From contig NW_004457729.1 of the NCBI RefSeq assembly GCF_000203815.1, positions 674 to 64,673 on the forward strand: 64,000 nt of DNA. The letters run 5' to 3'. The notes beneath the pieces are model-generated. The model worked only from the letters and a program-made list of their open reading frames with translations, made no database searches and was not told the origin of the DNA. The position numbers were made by a program, and so were the translations under genes. Below are positions 61,866-64,000 of the stretch, one piece after another; position 1 is the first letter of the stretch; every line of letters begins with the position of its first letter. This DNA comes from Cavenderia fasciculata. Its lineage: Eukaryota > Evosea > Eumycetozoa > Acytosteliales > Cavenderiaceae.

Positions 61866-63932
61866 TTATTTATTAAATAATCTATTTAATTTATCTTTCC
61901 AAGCACTTTTTAAAGAAGAGATACTACCATACTTTTTGTAGGAATAATAGAAAACAGTTCCAAACATCACCAATAATACACCTCCCACCACACCAAACAC
62001 TGATACTATAAAGTAATTTCGAGGCACACCTAAAAATGTTGGCAGGTCATTGTTGTCCCATTTGCTTGTCCCAATTGGTTGATATTCATCACTGTCATCT
62101 TGATAGGTTTCTGACCGAAGTAAAACTGCAAAACATGTAAAATGATTTGTCTCTCCTGTAACCATCATAATATCTCGGTTGTGTTGTTGTGCAACCAAAG
62201 ATGTCAAATTTTGCTCAATACATTGCCATTGATTGGTTGTTGTATTGATAAATGCTAAACATAACTTTTCCAACAAACTATTCCTTTTTTCTTCTTCTGT
62301 TGGTTGTGTATCTTGTTGTTCTGGTTGGACGACATTTTGTTGGTTTATCAATAATTTAGATACTTTATGTAGGGTAGAATTGGATTGAATTCTAAATGAA
62401 ATTGATATGTTGAATAAAAGAATACTATTATCTTTAAATGATGGCATTGTAATATTTAAAATTGGTGATTGAATTCTTTTTTCCCATTGATTTGTTACGC
62501 TATTATTATCATTTTGTTGACCAAATAGATTATAAAGATATGATGTTGAAACTGGTCTAATAATAACTTCTGTTTGATTTAAACTTATAAAAGAAGAGGA
62601 AGGAATAAACAAATCAATGATTGAGATTAAATTGGTTACGGTATCATAGACATGAATGATTCTATGCGATCCAATAGGAATGGTAAGCTGTGTTGTAATC
62701 GGTTTGACAAAGGTTGGTAATGGACAATTGGTTTGGTTTTGATAAAAAATATCATCTTGTTGGTGGCGTTTTGGACATGCCTTGCAGTTGTCTTTATATG
62801 AGACACATTGTCCATTGAAGCACCGGTAGGGAAATGAGGGAGGACACATGTCAAACTCTGGACAATTCGAGTCGATACAAGGCTTTGGTGTGGGAGTGAC
62901 TGTTGGTGGACACATGCTAGCTCCCATTTGACAAGAACCATCTTTGCATCGGAATGAAAAGGGAGGAAGACAACGAGGAAGTACTGGGCAATTACTGACG
63001 TCATCGATTGGTGTACCATCCCAACAACACGTTTGAAATAAACAATCGATTGACCCATTGGTCTGTCTACAAGAATCTGCATTGAGTGCGCACTGTCCGT
63101 TCCAACATTGATAGGGGTGGCTAGAATTACATGTGTTGGTATTGTTTGGTTGTTGAGGGACTTGTGTTGGTTTTATACAGAGAGATTGTTTGGTAACGCA
63201 ACGACCATCGTCACTACATTTATATGGTGTCTCTAATTTACATATACAATTACATGTGCTCTTGTCAAATATCTGGTTCTGTGAGTTGGGGCATACTTTG
63301 TTTGGACATTCACATTGACGTGTCGAGTTGTTGTATCTCATTGATTTTACAGAGCAATGAGGAATGTCACAATTGTCACCTGACCAATCTTTACTACATC
63401 TACACAGACCAGTATCTCGATTTAAAATTCCATTCACACAATGTCTTGGCACAAAATATGACCAAAGTACGATTTGATCAATGACATTGCCTACTGTAGT
63501 CGTTGAATTGCACATCTCTGATTCGTTTGGTTCGTGGTCGAGTATATATTGTGTGGATCTATTGGTATCGTGACAAACAAATTTAAATAAATTATCCGTC
63601 ACTGATAAATCGATTGTAGATGGTGCATCATATGGAACACTACACAAACTTGATCCCCAATCAATATCAAGTGATAACGACGAAGAAGAAGAAGATTGGC
63701 CAGCGGTGGGTTCTTTTCGAGTAATATCTGAATCATATAGAGAATATAATTCTATTTGAGTATAGGTTGATGTTTTGACGGCAGAATTCCAACAGGTTTG
63801 TGATTGTAGATATCTATAATGTTGGATATCATATACTCTTGTTGAATCATATTTCCAACCATTTGGACATAATAATGTCTCTTTACCAGAAACAAATGAA
63901 ATTCTAGATGTAATATTATTACCTAATTTATA
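61866..63932 (-). CDS. Cysteine-rich type I membrane protein, 3' part (5' end outside window)
   Basis: One 688-codon exon with its acceptor at 63933-63934; the start lies upstream of the window, and a GTAAAA donor may sit at the very edge (~63998). The ectodomain has an EGF-like module (CVNGILNRDTGLCRCSKDWS, then GDNCDIPHC) and about five LDL-receptor-A-like or related repeats of the form P-F/Y-x-C-x-x-G-x-C-x5-6-C, such as YQCWNGQCALNADSC, FRCKDGSCQMGASMC and YRCFNGQCVSYKDNC. A ~280-residue domain with Asn sequons and few Cys follows, then one transmembrane segment (YFIVSVFGVVGGVLLVMFGT) and a ~35-residue basic cytoplasmic tail. It looks like an adhesion or recognition receptor; ligand unknown. 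It converges on the preceding gene with only 41 bp between stop codons. Confidence 0.8.
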   Translation of the reverse strand, partial: YKLGNNITSRISFVSGKETLLCPNGWKYDSTRVYDIQHYRYLQSQTCWNSAVKTSTYTQIELYSLYDSDITRKEPTAGQSSSSSSLSLDIDWGSSLCSVPYDAPSTIDLSVTDNLFKFVCHDTNRSTQYILDHEPNESEMCNSTTTVGNVIDQIVLWSYFVPRHCVNGILNRDTGLCRCSKDWSGDNCDIPHCSVKSMRYNNSTRQCECPNKVCPNSQNQIFDKSTCNCICKLETPYKCSDDGRCVTKQSLCIKPTQVPQQPNNTNTCNSSHPYQCWNGQCALNADSCRQTNGSIDCLFQTCCWDGTPIDDVSNCPVLPRCLPPFSFRCKDGSCQMGASMCPPTVTPTPKPCIDSNCPEFDMCPPSFPYRCFNGQCVSYKDNCKACPKRHQQDDIFYQNQTNCPLPTFVKPITTQLTIPIGSHRIIHVYDTVTNLISIIDLFIPSSSFISLNQTEVIIRPVSTSYLYNLFGQQNDNNSVTNQWEKRIQSPILNITMPSFKDNSILLFNISISFRIQSNSTLHKVSKLLINQQNVVQPEQQDTQPTEEEKRNSLLEKLCLAFINTTTNQWQCIEQNLTSLVAQQHNRDIMMVTGETNHFTCFAVLLRSETYQDDSDEYQPIGTSKWDNNDLPTFLGVPRNYFIVSVFGVVGGVLLVMFGTVFYYSYKKYGSISSLKSAWKDKLNRLFNK

Positions 63933-64000
63933 CTAAATCAAAAAATTAAAATTAATAAAAGAAAAACAAAGGTAGGTATTTTTGGTTTTTTTTTTTACAT

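Overview
The window looks like nuclear DNA of a dictyostelid social amoeba. Intergenic DNA is extremely A+T rich. Introns are short and AT-rich, mostly GTATGT/GTAAGT...AG. Coding regions carry long Asn, Gln, Ser and Thr homopolymers built from AAT/AAC/CAA/TCA triplets. Dictyostelid-type genes are present (cullin-4, Rab14, Abi of the SCAR complex, an expanded-type ankyrin repeat protein, a GATA factor). The coding DNA is less AT-extreme than I would expect for D. discoideum, so another dictyostelid species is my inference. Gene models were built by hand-joining reading frames at GT-AG sites. Except for the two genes noted as frameshifted and the 5'-truncated last gene, joined exon lengths give whole codons.

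Layout. 1-2.7 kb has no gene: a 325-335 bp tandem repeat with a nearly identical 165 bp core, then AT-rich DNA, then a badly decayed tandem array. 2.7-10.9 kb: DENN protein (frameshifted), PH-C2 protein, HPS4-like BLOC-3 subunit, small heat shock protein. 11-14.6 kb: Kae1/OSGEP, NDUFS6, PPIL1-type cyclophilin, Mediator subunit 10. 14.8-19.6 kb: PWWP protein with an ELL-like winged helix, RGS protein, secreted saposin protein. 19.7-30.4 kb: cullin-4, DYRK kinase, xanthine dehydrogenase. 30.8-40.2 kb: ankyrin repeat protein, SUZ protein, Abi, BLOC-1 subunit 5-like protein, Rab14, a DEDDy exonuclease and an LYR protein. 40.3-41.6 kb: a decayed gene and a GC-richer island full of inverted repeats. 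41.7-47.1 kb: GPI-anchored surface protein, nicotinamidase, an orphan gene, myotrophin/V-1, CCT1. 47.2-55.9 kb: fidgetin-like AAA ATPase, GATA factor (two apparent frameshifts), USP14/Ubp6, thioesterase-like hydrolase. 56-64 kb: a stand-alone myosin-TH1-like protein, an orphan, a tail-anchored protein, and the 3' part of a cysteine-rich type I membrane protein.

The genes are packed in alternating orientations with convergent gaps as short as 41 bp and several divergent promoters of about 115-420 bp. Apart from neighbours that may share divergent promoters, I see no operon-like or pathway cluster. Two themes recur: endolysosomal trafficking (DENN, HPS4, BLOC1S5, Rab14) and actin control (Abi, myotrophin, TH1). 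No tRNA, rRNA, CRISPR array or intact transposon was found. The best leads for something undescribed are the structured GC-rich island at 41.17-41.56 kb, the duplicated 165 bp core at 108-272/429-593, and the PWWP plus ELL-like winged helix protein.
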